DNA from: Bacillota bacterium
GTDB taxonomy: Bacteria > Bacillota > Negativicutes > Sporomusales > CTSoil-080
Length of the DNA stretch: 48,987 nt
Direction of reading: 5' to 3'
Assembly (NCBI GenBank): GCA_017889725.1
Contig: JAGGAE010000013.1
Location: 1 to 48,987, forward strand
Below, piece by piece: positions 7,934 to 17,242 of the stretch (positions are counted from its first letter, which is position 1; every line of letters starts with the position of its first letter). Position numbers and translations under genes: made by a program. The notes under the pieces were generated by a model, which was not told the origin of the DNA, searched no databases, and saw nothing but the letters and a program-made list of their open reading frames with translations.

Positions 7934-10114
7934 ATGCTTATAAACGAAATACCGCTCATAATTTCCCGCGAACTCGGAGTAAAAGCGGCACAGGTATCCG
8001 CTACCATCGCCTTGTTAGATGACAGCAATACGGTACCATTTATAGCCCGGTATAGAAAAGAAGCAACCGGCGAACTCAACGAGGAGCATATCCGCACTAT
8101 AGAAGAGCGGAGTGCGTATTTGCGCAATCTGGTAAAACGTCAAGAAGAGATTATCGCCAGTATTAACGAGCAGGGGAAACTTACCCCGGAGTTAGAGGCC
8201 GCGATTAACTCCTCTGTAAAACTCCAAGAACTGGAGGATTTATATCTCCCGTTTAGGCCAAAGAAAAGGACTCGTGCGCAGATTGCTCGGGAAAAAGGCC
8301 TAGCGCCTCTTGCCGAGCTTATGCTGGCCCAACAAGCCGAAAGCGGTGATGTTCTTACAATCGCTGCTGATTATATGAATCCGGAAAAAGAGGTAGCCTC
8401 CGCCGAAGATGCTTTAGCCGGGGCCATGGATATCATTGCGGAAACCGTAAGCGAACGAGCCGACATTCGTGCTCTCTTACGCAAAGAGTTCTGGATAAAC
8501 AGCGAAATAGCTACCAGTTTGACGGTTCCGGAGCCCGAAGGACAGGCTTTCTTAAACTACAAGGAATACCATGAACCAGTCAAACGTATGCCCTCGCATC
8601 GCATCCTTGCTATCAATCGCGGTGAACGCAAAAATATACTCAAGGTGGAGCTTGTTGTTCATCATGATAACATTCTCGCCCTAATTAACCGTCAGGTCCT
8701 CCAACGCCCTTCTATTTTTTCGGACTACCTTCTCCAGGCAATTACCGACGGTTACAAACGTCTTTTATTTCCCGCGCTGGAGCGAGAAATCCGCAACCAA
8801 CTAACGGAAAACGCCGAAAATCAGGCTATTCGGGTGTTTGGCTTAAATCTTCGCCAGTTGCTCTTACAACCACCCCTGTCCGGACATACGATTATGGGAC
8901 TGGACCCCGGCTACCGGACGGGCTGTAAAGTGGCAGTAATCAGTCCCACCGGGCAAGTGCTTGAAACTGATACTCTCTACCTTACCGCCAGCCAAAATCA
9001 ACGTTCAGCCGCCATGGATAAAGCCCTAGCTCTGATTAAACGGCACGGCGTTACTCTCATTTCCATCGGTAATGGTACGGCATCTTATGAAACCGAGGAG
9101 TTTGCCGCCGAACTTATCAATACCCATCAACTTCAGGTACATTATATTATTACCAACGAAGCTGGCGCATCGGTCTACTCGGCTTCAAAACTGGCCAAGC
9201 AAGAGATGCCTGATCTAGATGTTTCACTCCGGGGGGCCGTATCCATTGCCCGCCGGGTCGAAGACCCCTTGGCTGAGTTGGTTAAAATTGACCCTAAATC
9301 CATTGGCGTAGGCCAGTATCAGCACGATGTCAACCAAAAGGATTTATCGCACACACTGACCAACATTGTAGAATCCTGTGTAAATCATGTCGGGGTAGAA
9401 CTTAATACAGCTTCTCCTGAACTACTGACTTATGTCGCCGGAATCAACGGAACAGTCGCTAAAAACATTGTTACGTACCGGGAAACCGCCGGGTTCTTCA
9501 CCTCTCGCCATCAATTGCTTGAGGTTCCTCGCCTTGGTAAAGCTACCTTTGTACAATGTGCAGGGTTTCTCCGGCTGCAAAGCGGTAAAAACCCTCTGGA
9601 TGCTACTCCCGTTCACCCGGAATCATATCCTCTGGCCGAGGCTATTTTAACTCAGTTAGGCTTTAACGTTCACGACCTTAAGGATAAAGAAAAGCTCTCG
9701 TTATTGTATAACGCCATTCAAGGCTGTGATTCACAAGACTTAGCTAACAGCCTACAGGCTGGCGAACCAACCGTTCGTGACATACTAGCCGCTCTCTCCA
9801 AGCCGGGACGAGACCCGCGTGAAGATCTTCCGGCACCGTTAACGCGAAAAAATATCGTCAAACTATCCGATATTACCCCAGGCACCTTGGTAAAAGGCAC
9901 CGTCCATAATGTTACTGACTTTGGTGTTTTCGTGGATTTTGGCATAAAAACAAATGGTCTTATACACCGATCCGAATTAAGCGACAAGCGGTTCCGCCAT
10001 CCCCTGGACGTAGTATCGGTTGGTGATATTATTGATTGTCTGGTGCTCAGCATTGACGAAAAGCGGGGACGTATAGCTCTCAGTCTTAAAAGAGCCACTG
10101 AAATAAAACAATAG
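7934..10114 (+). CDS. tex: Tex-family RNA-binding transcription accessory protein
   Basis: A 726-residue Tex (YhgF) protein, full length for the family. Domains in order: helical N-terminal region (1-190), a central YqgF/RNase-H-like domain with MGLDPGYRTGCKVAVI (about 320-335) and IGNGTASYETE, a helix-hairpin-helix region containing GINGTVAKNIVTYRETAGFF and LGKATFVQCAGFLRL, and a C-terminal S1 domain from about 645 (VKGTVHNVTDFGVFVDFG). Tex binds nucleic acids and affects transcription and toxin or stress gene expression in several bacteria; its exact activity is not settled. Its end converges on the cyclohydrolase gene with a shared terminator. Confidence 0.95.
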   Translation: MLINEIPLIISRELGVKAAQVSATIALLDDSNTVPFIARYRKEATGELNEEHIRTIEERSAYLRNLVKRQEEIIASINEQGKLTPELEAAINSSVKLQELEDLYLPFRPKKRTRAQIAREKGLAPLAELMLAQQAESGDVLTIAADYMNPEKEVASAEDALAGAMDIIAETVSERADIRALLRKEFWINSEIATSLTVPEPEGQAFLNYKEYHEPVKRMPSHRILAINRGERKNILKVELVVHHDNILALINRQVLQRPSIFSDYLLQAITDGYKRLLFPALEREIRNQLTENAENQAIRVFGLNLRQLLLQPPLSGHTIMGLDPGYRTGCKVAVISPTGQVLETDTLYLTASQNQRSAAMDKALALIKRHGVTLISIGNGTASYETEEFAAELINTHQLQVHYIITNEAGASVYSASKLAKQEMPDLDVSLRGAVSIARRVEDPLAELVKIDPKSIGVGQYQHDVNQKDLSHTLTNIVESCVNHVGVELNTASPELLTYVAGINGTVAKNIVTYRETAGFFTSRHQLLEVPRLGKATFVQCAGFLRLQSGKNPLDATPVHPESYPLAEAILTQLGFNVHDLKDKEKLSLLYNAIQGCDSQDLANSLQAGEPTVRDILAALSKPGRDPREDLPAPLTRKNIVKLSDITPGTLVKGTVHNVTDFGVFVDFGIKTNGLIHRSELSDKRFRHPLDVVSVGDIIDCLVLSIDEKRGRIALSLKRATEIKQ

Positions 10115-10140
10115 AGGGTTATCCCCTCTATTGTTTTATT
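10102..10140. terminator. Bidirectional terminator between tex and the cyclohydrolase gene
   Basis: A perfect 17-base inverted repeat (10102-10118 and 10124-10140) with a five-base loop. It contains both stop codons and is flanked by T or A runs in each direction, so it serves both convergent genes. Confidence 0.85.
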
Positions 10141-10783
10141 CCCGCATCACAGACAATTCCGGATGGGAAAACCCGGTTCCGCGAATCGTCTCGATCATAG
10201 TATCCGCCGCAGCCCTTACTAATACGATTTGTCCTTTGAGAGCGCTAACCGCCTGAGAATCATTTAGCAGTGTCAAGTTTGCTGCGGTATTCATTAACGC
10301 TCCCATTGCACCGGCATGGCTGGCAAAAGCACCCACCAAAAGGTCACTCATCGCATACGCCGGTACAATTCCCTGCATAACAAAATTGCTAATTAATTCT
10401 AACGTTTCGAGACAAATTCTCGCCGTCCAAAGCGGGACCTCTGCCGCCTCTTTGGCGGCCAGTTGAATAGCCTTCTGCCGGACAATTTGTTCTTCTCTGG
10501 ACTGAGCGGGCAACGCATTCGCCTCAACCAACTTTCTAAAGGCTTCGGCATCCCGGTCAATTAATAGCTGTAATTCTATATGTAAGTGTTTTAATTTGGA
10601 TTTCTTTTGATCTAGAATTTTTATATACTTTTCTTCGCTGTTCTCCTCGGCAAGATTCACTACCATTTCCGCCAAGCTAGCTCCAGTCAAGCCCATCAGC
10701 GCTGCCGCACTGCCGCCGCCGGGACCCTGTTCTTTTGAGACAAGTTGTGCTGCAAATTCACTAATACTTAGTATCGTAAGCAT
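10136..10783 (-). CDS. Cyclodeaminase/cyclohydrolase family protein (FTCD_C), probable methenyl-THF cyclohydrolase
   Basis: A 215-residue all-helical protein of the formiminotransferase-cyclodeaminase C-terminal family. The family signature is the N-terminal GPGGGSAAALMGLTGASLAEMV stretch (residues 21-42, given here as landmarks GPGGGSAAA and LAEMV). Stand-alone members such as FchA act as methenyltetrahydrofolate cyclohydrolase or formiminotetrahydrofolate cyclodeaminase in one-carbon metabolism. No other folate or glycine/histidine catabolic gene is adjacent, so the physiological reaction is open. The ATG has a GGGAGG site. Confidence 0.85.
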   Translation of the reverse strand: MLTILSISEFAAQLVSKEQGPGGGSAAALMGLTGASLAEMVVNLAEENSEEKYIKILDQKKSKLKHLHIELQLLIDRDAEAFRKLVEANALPAQSREEQIVRQKAIQLAAKEAAEVPLWTARICLETLELISNFVMQGIVPAYAMSDLLVGAFASHAGAMGALMNTAANLTLLNDSQAVSALKGQIVLVRAAADTMIETIRGTGFSHPELSVMRE

Positions 10784-10974
10784 ATAGCCCTCCCTGTTGC
10801 ATCAATTTCTAATTTTCATCCCAAGATTATCCCTTCTATCAATATTCTACCTAATAACTTCTTATATGTATACTTTTACTGTAAAAACTACTATGAACAG
10901 CCTTTTTTTAGATAAAGGAATTATGCGAAATTAATCGAAAAATATAAATAATACTACTTTAAGGGAGCGTTTCA

Positions 10975-13104
10975 ATGGACAGAAAACTGATATTTGCGCT
11001 GGATATCGGAACGCGCAGCGTTGTAGGTCTAGCTGGGGAAAAAACGGGTAATACCATTAAAGTACTGGCTATGGAACGCCAGGAGCACTCTACTCGAGCT
11101 ATGCTGGACGGACAAATTCATGACGTACCGGAAGTGGCGCAGGTTTTATCAGCTGTCACGACTCGCTTACAAGAAACCGTCGGCCCTTTAAAAAAGGTGT
11201 CGGTTGCCGCCGCCGGTCGTGCTCTCTGCACCCTTCGCGCAGAAGCAGAAATTGATGCGGCCAGCCGGGGTATGCTAACAGCAGATGACGAACGCTCTCT
11301 GGAACTTGCCGCTATTCAAACAGCACAACACCGCCTCGCTACCGGCAAAGAAGTCGATGATCCGACTAATTACTATTGCGTAGGTCACAGCATTGTCCGA
11401 TTCACGCTCGATGGCAATCCTATTAAAAGCTTGATAGGACAGCGAGGCAAAATAGCCGCGCTTGAGGTTATTGCAACGTTTCTTCCCCGTCAGGTTATTG
11501 ATTCCCTGCAATCAGCCATTGAATCGGTGGGGCTGGAAATGGGAACGCTCACGCTTGAACCTATTGCCGCCATTAACGTACTCATCCCGCCTACCATGCG
11601 CCATCTTAACCTTGCGTTAGTCGATGTCGGTGCCGGAACTTCCGATGTTGCCATTACCAAAGACGGTTCCGTTATTGGCTTTGGCATGGTTCCTTGTGCC
11701 GGAGATGAAATTACCGAAGCACTTTCCCAAGCCTATCTTCTTGATTTTAATGTGGCCGAAATCCTTAAACGTAATCTTATCGGCAAACAACCAAAGATCG
11801 CGGTGTCGGATGTTTTAGGGCAAACCCAGCAGATTGACTGCAGCGAAATTATTGGCCAGATTCAGCCCGCTGTAAATGAACTAGCTCAGGCGATTGCCAC
11901 CCAAATCATAACGCTAAACGCCGAAGCTCCACAAGCCGTACTGCTTGTAGGCGGGGGCTCACTCACTCCCGGATTACCGGAAGCGGTAGCGAACGCATTA
12001 AATATACCTTCTACCCGAGTAGCAATTAGACAACCGGATGCCGTCAGCGGACTGGAGGAAATCCCCCCCGAACTGTGTGCTCCTGATGGAGTTACTCCAC
12101 TAGGGATACTCAAACTGGCCAGCAGCCAATCTCTCAATTTTATGAACGTTACGGTTAACAACCAACACTTACACCTTTTTAATTTAGGCAAATTAACTGT
12201 TGCTGATGCCCTTTTGACTGCCGGTATAGAAATCCGAAGTCTTCACGGGCGTCCCGGTATGGGGATAACAGTTACCGTAAACGGACAAAAGAAGTTTTTA
12301 CCCGGCAGTATGGGGCAAAGCGGCTGCATTACGGTGAACGACGAAGCTGCCACTTTTAACGACTTACTGACTGAAGGCGATATTATTGTCATAAAAAAGG
12401 GCACCGATGGCTTATCTCCCAGTTGTATACTAAAAGATGTCGTCGACATTCCCACACCCTTGTCGGTTGTGGTGAACGGGAACACCCATTCTATTCCCCC
12501 TACCATTCAGATTGACGGTAAAGCAGCACCTCCTGAAACGCTTCTGTCTGACCGCTGTCAAGTACTCTGTCAGCTTCCTTCTACCTTGCGCGAAGTTTTA
12601 GCCCATTGCGGTCTTTCTGTCGAACCACGAAATCACCAATACAAAGTCAATGGGGTAAAACGCAGTTATCGCCAATGGTCGGACTTTATCCTAAACGGAG
12701 AAAAAGCAGCCTTAACCGATCAGGTACAAGAAAATGATACTATTACGGTTCAGAATGTTCCCCTTCCCACCTTCGCGGATCTTTTAGGTACGTCGAACGA
12801 GGAAAACACGTATTGCGTCGTTACCTTTAATGGAATCCAATGCAAGCTCCCGCTCCGTCGTCATAGTCTTACCGTTAACGGGAAACCAGCGTTTCTTACG
12901 GATACAGCGACCCCCAATAGCGTCATTGAGTTTACCACAAATGAAATACAGCCTATCATTAGCGATGTATTACTGGCCTCCCGATTTGATCCCCGCCAGC
13001 TTGGCAAGGCCGCAGCCAAAATAACCGTGCTAATCAATAAAAAGCCAGCTGAATACATTACACCCGTTAAAAACGGCGACAGCATTGAAATCGTAACCAG
13101 CTAA
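10975..13104 (+). CDS. FtsA-like actin-fold ATPase with a long beta-rich C-terminal extension
   Basis: A 709-residue protein. Residues 1-385 have the FtsA/PilM actin fold: phosphate-1 ALDIGTRSVVG (8-18), phosphate-2 LVDVGAGTSD (215-224) and adenosine motif LLVGGGSLTPG (323-333). FtsA itself is about 420 residues and ends in a membrane-targeting helix. Here there are instead about 320 residues of repeated short beta modules, each with VNG or NG turns followed by an acidic segment such as ENDTITV, EGDIIVI or NGDSIEIV, recalling beta-grasp folds. No ftsZ or pilus genes are nearby. A GGGAGCG site precedes the ATG. I infer a cell-division or cytoskeletal role, unproven. Confidence 0.82.
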   Translation: MDRKLIFALDIGTRSVVGLAGEKTGNTIKVLAMERQEHSTRAMLDGQIHDVPEVAQVLSAVTTRLQETVGPLKKVSVAAAGRALCTLRAEAEIDAASRGMLTADDERSLELAAIQTAQHRLATGKEVDDPTNYYCVGHSIVRFTLDGNPIKSLIGQRGKIAALEVIATFLPRQVIDSLQSAIESVGLEMGTLTLEPIAAINVLIPPTMRHLNLALVDVGAGTSDVAITKDGSVIGFGMVPCAGDEITEALSQAYLLDFNVAEILKRNLIGKQPKIAVSDVLGQTQQIDCSEIIGQIQPAVNELAQAIATQIITLNAEAPQAVLLVGGGSLTPGLPEAVANALNIPSTRVAIRQPDAVSGLEEIPPELCAPDGVTPLGILKLASSQSLNFMNVTVNNQHLHLFNLGKLTVADALLTAGIEIRSLHGRPGMGITVTVNGQKKFLPGSMGQSGCITVNDEAATFNDLLTEGDIIVIKKGTDGLSPSCILKDVVDIPTPLSVVVNGNTHSIPPTIQIDGKAAPPETLLSDRCQVLCQLPSTLREVLAHCGLSVEPRNHQYKVNGVKRSYRQWSDFILNGEKAALTDQVQENDTITVQNVPLPTFADLLGTSNEENTYCVVTFNGIQCKLPLRRHSLTVNGKPAFLTDTATPNSVIEFTTNEIQPIISDVLLASRFDPRQLGKAAAKITVLINKKPAEYITPVKNGDSIEIVTS

Positions 13105-13105
13105 C

Positions 13106-13148
13106 AAAAACCGCTCACTTCATTTCACAATTGAAGTAAGCGGTTTTT
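13106..13148. terminator. Terminator between the FtsA-like gene and the diguanylate cyclase gene
   Basis: Arms AAAACCGCTCACTTCA and TGAAGTAAGCGGTTTT pair with one mismatch around a short loop, followed on the plus strand by a T-run. It also lies 52 bases past the convergent minus-strand gene. Confidence 0.8.
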
Positions 13149-13199
13149 TATTGTTAAAAATTTAGTATTTTTATATCCATAATATTTACCAATTTACCA

Positions 13200-14297
13200 T
13201 TATATGGCCTGCACATTGTTGCGACCAGATTGCTTTGCTATATATAGCGCCCGGTCCGCTTTTTCAAATGCCTCTTGGCTTCCCATTGTCACTGTCTTTA
13301 CTGCCATACCAATACTAACGGTTATAGGAATGACCCCCTCGGACGTTTTTAAGGTACACTCTGATATCTGCATTCTTAGCCGTTCGGCAATCTGATAACC
13401 AGTTGTATAGGAAGTTCCCGGGAGAACCACGACAAATTCTTCTCCTCCATATCGAAACGCCATATCCCCAGCTCGAATACTCAGTTTGAGAATATTGCCA
13501 ATCAGGGTCAGTACTTTATCCCCCATAAGATGACCATAGGTATCATTTAGCTTTTTAAAACAATCAATGTCAATGATAAGCAGAATATAACGATCCAAGG
13601 TATTTATCTTTTCTTTATACGCTCTGTGGTTATACAATCCGGTCAAACCATCAGTCAACGCCATTTGGTAGTTATGTTCATTTTGCTTTATTAATTCGAG
13701 CATCTGACTATCATCCCGGTTCTGCTTGGCAATAAGCTTGTGCACCGAAATAACCGCATACGTCACCATCATCGTAACCCAAAGATTAAAAACGGTATCC
13801 AGGGCTCCGTCTATTGTCAGCGCCGTCCCAGTTATGACCCGGCTTATCAAAAAAACAGAAGCAATCATCATGGCAACTCGTCCTGACCGCTTCCCACCGG
13901 CCTTAAGTGTCATCCGAAGCAACAAAATGTGGTACAAAGCGGGGCAGTAAGAAACCTGTAAATAATCCAATATGCCTATAAGCACCAAATTGATTAAAAA
14001 TTCATTCACTCCAGGTGGCTTGCATCGCCGAAGCAACAAGGCATTGTAAGCCATATACATAGCTGCACAAAAAACTGCCAACGAGCTGAGTTTTACAGCT
14101 GTTATCCAAGCGGTTACGCCAATAAAGAAACCCAAAGCCAAAGTTACCTTTAAAAGCACCAACTGAATATCTTCCGTTACTAAAAGGTTAGGAACATCGG
14201 GTTTTTCACCTGCTCGCATTCGCCTCGTCGTACTATCCACCTGCACTCCGTTCTGCTTAATAAGCATAGACTTTGGATTAAGTTTGATTACACCCAT
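13200..14297 (-). CDS. Membrane-bound GGDEF diguanylate cyclase
   Basis: A 365-residue protein with about five or six membrane helices between residues 45 and 190 and a C-terminal GGDEF domain. The active-site loop is GGEEF (284-288) and an RxxD inhibitory site (RAGD, 275-278) sits five residues before it, so it should synthesise c-di-GMP with product inhibition. The metal-binding segment IDIDCFKKLNDTYGH is intact. The start is uncertain: the ATG at 14297 lies in AT-rich sequence with no ribosome binding site, 6 bases after the hydA stop. An internal ATG at 14219 has a weak GAGGCGA site. This junction may be a deletion scar. Confidence 0.88.
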   Translation of the reverse strand: MGVIKLNPKSMLIKQNGVQVDSTTRRMRAGEKPDVPNLLVTEDIQLVLLKVTLALGFFIGVTAWITAVKLSSLAVFCAAMYMAYNALLLRRCKPPGVNEFLINLVLIGILDYLQVSYCPALYHILLLRMTLKAGGKRSGRVAMMIASVFLISRVITGTALTIDGALDTVFNLWVTMMVTYAVISVHKLIAKQNRDDSQMLELIKQNEHNYQMALTDGLTGLYNHRAYKEKINTLDRYILLIIDIDCFKKLNDTYGHLMGDKVLTLIGNILKLSIRAGDMAFRYGGEEFVVVLPGTSYTTGYQIAERLRMQISECTLKTSEGVIPITVSIGMAVKTVTMGSQEAFEKADRALYIAKQSGRNNVQAI

Positions 14298-14303
14298 ATT
14301 ATA

Positions 14304-15947
14304 TTATAATTTCGAATAATTGAATACATAATGTAAAAAATTTCTTACATCTTTCGCCCAACCATTACATTTTTCTATCCGCTGCTTACGTACAGCATTT
14401 GTCGTGCCGTAAGGCTGTCCCCCCCCGCCGATACAACCACCGGGACACGCCATAATTTCAACAAAGGTGTAGTCCGCCTGCCCTGCTTTTATGAGTTCCA
14501 TCACTTGTTTGGCATTACCAAGCCCATGGGCCGCCGCCACCTTGACTTTCGTACCGGACAAATCAATTTCGGCCTCTTTGATTCCTTCCATGCCCCGGAC
14601 CGGAGTAAATTCTATATTGGGCAGTTCCTTGCCGGTTACTACTTCGTATACCGTCCTTAAAGCCGCTTCCATCACTCCTCCAGTAGCACCGAAAATAGCG
14701 GCAGCCCCGGTTGATATCCCCATAGGAGCATCAAACTCTTCTTCACTAAGTACCGAAAAGTCTACACCGGCCTGTTTTAATATTCTCCCTAATTCGCGTG
14801 TTGTAAGCACAGCATCTACATCCTGAAATCCGCTGTCTTTCATCTCCGGTCTTTGGCATTCGAATTTTTTGGCGGTACAGGGCATGATGGATACAACATA
14901 CATATTCTCTGCCTGAATTCCCGCCCGCTTAGCATAATAGGTCTTGGCCAATGCCCCAAACATCTGCTGCGGTGATTTCGCCGTAGACAAATGGGGTAAT
15001 TGATCAGGAAAATTATGCTCAATATACTTTATCCAGCCTGGGCTGCATGAGGTAATCATTGGCAAAACCCCGCCTGTTTTGATACGATGAAGAAGTTCAT
15101 GTCCTTCTTCCATAATCGTTACATCTGCGCTAAAATCCGTGTCAAACACCCGGTCAAAGCCAAGTTTTCTAAGGGCGGCAACCAGTTTTCCGGTGGCGAT
15201 GGTACCCGGAGCGCTGCCAAATTCTTCGGCAATCGATACTCTTACCGCCGGCGCTACCTGTACGACAACATGCTTTTCCGGATCGTCCAAAGCCGCCCAC
15301 ACCTTTTTAATATCATCCCGTTCATGTATAGCTCCTACGGGACAGACACTGGCGCATTGACCACACAACACACAGGCAACTTCGGCTAACGATTTTCCAT
15401 ACTCGGGTTCTACCGATACATCCACACTGCGGTAATGACTGTAAAGTATTCCGGTTTGCTGCACATGGTGGCAGACCTCGGCACACCGGCCGCATTTAAT
15501 ACATTTATTCGGATTGCGAACCAAAGAAGGAGTCGAAATATCCAACGGCGCATTGGCACAGGTCATTTCACCTTTCACTTCCCGAATACCGTAATCTGCC
15601 GCTAAATGCCTCAGTTCACAGTTTCCATTTCGCACGCAGGTAAGGCATTCCTGCGGATGGTTGGCAAAAATAAGTTCTAAAATAGTTTGTACCGTTTCCC
15701 TTATTCGCGGGGAGTTGGTTCTTACCTTCATACCTTCCGTAACCGGGGTCGAGCACGATGATACTAAATTACGCTGTCCCTCGACTTCCACGACGCACAC
15801 CCTGCAGTTCGCTTTAACACGCTGATCCGGATGATGACACAGCGAAGGTATTTTCACCCCATGCTGCCTGGCTGCATCCATAATGGATAACCCTTGGTTT
15901 ACTTCTACTATTTGACCGTTGAGCTCAAAATGCACCAACTTCATCAT
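14304..15947 (-). CDS. hydA: [FeFe] hydrogenase catalytic subunit, NADH-linked trimeric type
   Basis: A 547-residue H-cluster subunit. In order: a [2Fe-2S] domain (Cys37, 48, 51, 65), a His-ligated [4Fe-4S] site (His97, Cys101, 104, 110), two [4Fe-4S] motifs (Cys149-159 and 192-202), then the H-cluster domain with L1 TSCSPGW (299-305), L2 MPCTAKKFE (356-363) and L3 EIMACPGGCIGGGGQP. The L1 motif has Ser where many enzymes have a second Cys. After NAVRKQRIEK the protein ends within about 25 residues, without the usual C-terminal KSHENP...LLHTHY-type segment, so it looks truncated. It reduces protons or oxidises hydrogen together with HydB and HydC. The ATG overlaps hydB by four bases. Confidence 0.93.
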   Translation of the reverse strand: MMKLVHFELNGQIVEVNQGLSIMDAARQHGVKIPSLCHHPDQRVKANCRVCVVEVEGQRNLVSSCSTPVTEGMKVRTNSPRIRETVQTILELIFANHPQECLTCVRNGNCELRHLAADYGIREVKGEMTCANAPLDISTPSLVRNPNKCIKCGRCAEVCHHVQQTGILYSHYRSVDVSVEPEYGKSLAEVACVLCGQCASVCPVGAIHERDDIKKVWAALDDPEKHVVVQVAPAVRVSIAEEFGSAPGTIATGKLVAALRKLGFDRVFDTDFSADVTIMEEGHELLHRIKTGGVLPMITSCSPGWIKYIEHNFPDQLPHLSTAKSPQQMFGALAKTYYAKRAGIQAENMYVVSIMPCTAKKFECQRPEMKDSGFQDVDAVLTTRELGRILKQAGVDFSVLSEEEFDAPMGISTGAAAIFGATGGVMEAALRTVYEVVTGKELPNIEFTPVRGMEGIKEAEIDLSGTKVKVAAAHGLGNAKQVMELIKAGQADYTFVEIMACPGGCIGGGGQPYGTTNAVRKQRIEKCNGWAKDVRNFLHYVFNYSKL

Positions 15948-17242
15948 GCGGTAACCTCCCTTCTTTCAAAGCGCTGGGTAGAATCCAAACAGGCCTCTTC
16001 ATACTCCTGGCGAAAATACCGTAGTGACGAAATAAGACTGTTCCCGGCAGCCTGGCCAAGTCCGCAAAATGCGGCATTCTGCATAGCCCTTGTATACCGC
16101 TCTAAATTATCTACTTCCGAAAGCTCAGCCTCCCCGGCAATCAGCCGATGGATGATCCGCCCCGCCTGCCGTAAGCCTTCCCGGCACGGCGTACATTTGC
16201 CACAGCTCTCATGAAGAAAGAATTCCACCCGGTTATGTACGTTGGCCAGAATGGAGCGGCTTTCGTTCATTACAAACACAGCTCCTGAGCCTATAGTAAT
16301 TCCTCGTTCCTGGCAAGATTGATACTCAAGGGTACAATCTAATTCCCAAGGCGGTACTACTACGCCGGATGCCCCGCCAATATTAACGGCTTTAATACTT
16401 CCTCCCTCTTTCATACCACCGCCGTACTCTTCTATCATCTCTCGAAAGGTTGTGCCGAAAGGCACTTCGTAAAGCCCCCTCCGGGCAACATCGCCCGACA
16501 ATGAGATCAGTTTGGTACCCGGGCTGTCACTGGTGCCGAGAGAACGATACCAGCTAGCGCCTCGGCTAATAATCATGGAGATATTTGCCAAAGTCTCCAC
16601 ATTATTAATAAGCGTTGGTTTTCCCCACAATCCATATTGCGTAGGATAAGGCGGCTTTAATCGAGGTCTTCCTTTTTTCCCTTCCATGGAAGATAGGAGC
16701 GCAGTCTCTTCTCCGCAGAGATAACTACCGGCACCGGAAAAAATCTCAACTTCAAAGGAAAACTCCTGCCCCAAGATATTCTTGCCCAACAGCCCGGCTG
16801 CTGAAGCTGCCGCAATACTTCGGCGCATAGTATCCTGCACCTCGGGATATTCATGACGAATATAGATATACCCTTTTCTTGCCCCGACGGCGTAAGCGGC
16901 CAGTGTCATTCCTTCCAACAATTGAAACGGAATATGAGACATAATGAACCGGTCTTTAAAGGTTCCCGGCTCACCTTCGTCGGCATTACAAATAACATAC
17001 CGTACTGGTTCGGCATTATTGCGAACCATTTGCATTTTTAGCCCGGTAGGGAAGGCAGCTCCTCCCCGGCCACGCAACCCGGCAGCGGCTAAGGTTTCAA
17101 TTATGTTCACAGGATTTCCGGTTAAGGCCTGTTTAAGCGCCTCGTACCCGCCAAAACTTTGGTAATGCATAAGCGTCGGAAATTCCTGAAACAGACTTAG
17201 ACGAAATACAGAATCGTTATTATGATGCAGAGCAGTCAACAT
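15944..17242 (-). CDS. hydB: Hydrogenase flavin subunit, NuoF-like NADH dehydrogenase (minimal HydB)
   Basis: A 432-residue NuoF-type subunit. The FMN/NADH regions are GRGGAAFPTG (58-67), CNADEGEPGTFKDR (85-98) and SGAGSYLCGEETAL (169-182), and the N3-type [4Fe-4S] site is ESCGKCTPCREG with Cys347, 350, 353 and Cys393. It lacks both the N-terminal thioredoxin-like domain and the C-terminal 2[4Fe-4S] ferredoxin domain of Thermotoga-type HydB (over 600 residues). The chosen start has an AAGGAGG site six bases upstream; an earlier in-frame start at 17320 would lie inside hydC. It overlaps hydC by 23 bases and hydA by four. It passes electrons between NAD(H) and HydA. Confidence 0.93.
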   Translation of the reverse strand: MLTALHHNNDSVFRLSLFQEFPTLMHYQSFGGYEALKQALTGNPVNIIETLAAAGLRGRGGAAFPTGLKMQMVRNNAEPVRYVICNADEGEPGTFKDRFIMSHIPFQLLEGMTLAAYAVGARKGYIYIRHEYPEVQDTMRRSIAAASAAGLLGKNILGQEFSFEVEIFSGAGSYLCGEETALLSSMEGKKGRPRLKPPYPTQYGLWGKPTLINNVETLANISMIISRGASWYRSLGTSDSPGTKLISLSGDVARRGLYEVPFGTTFREMIEEYGGGMKEGGSIKAVNIGGASGVVVPPWELDCTLEYQSCQERGITIGSGAVFVMNESRSILANVHNRVEFFLHESCGKCTPCREGLRQAGRIIHRLIAGEAELSEVDNLERYTRAMQNAAFCGLGQAAGNSLISSLRYFRQEYEEACLDSTQRFERREVTA

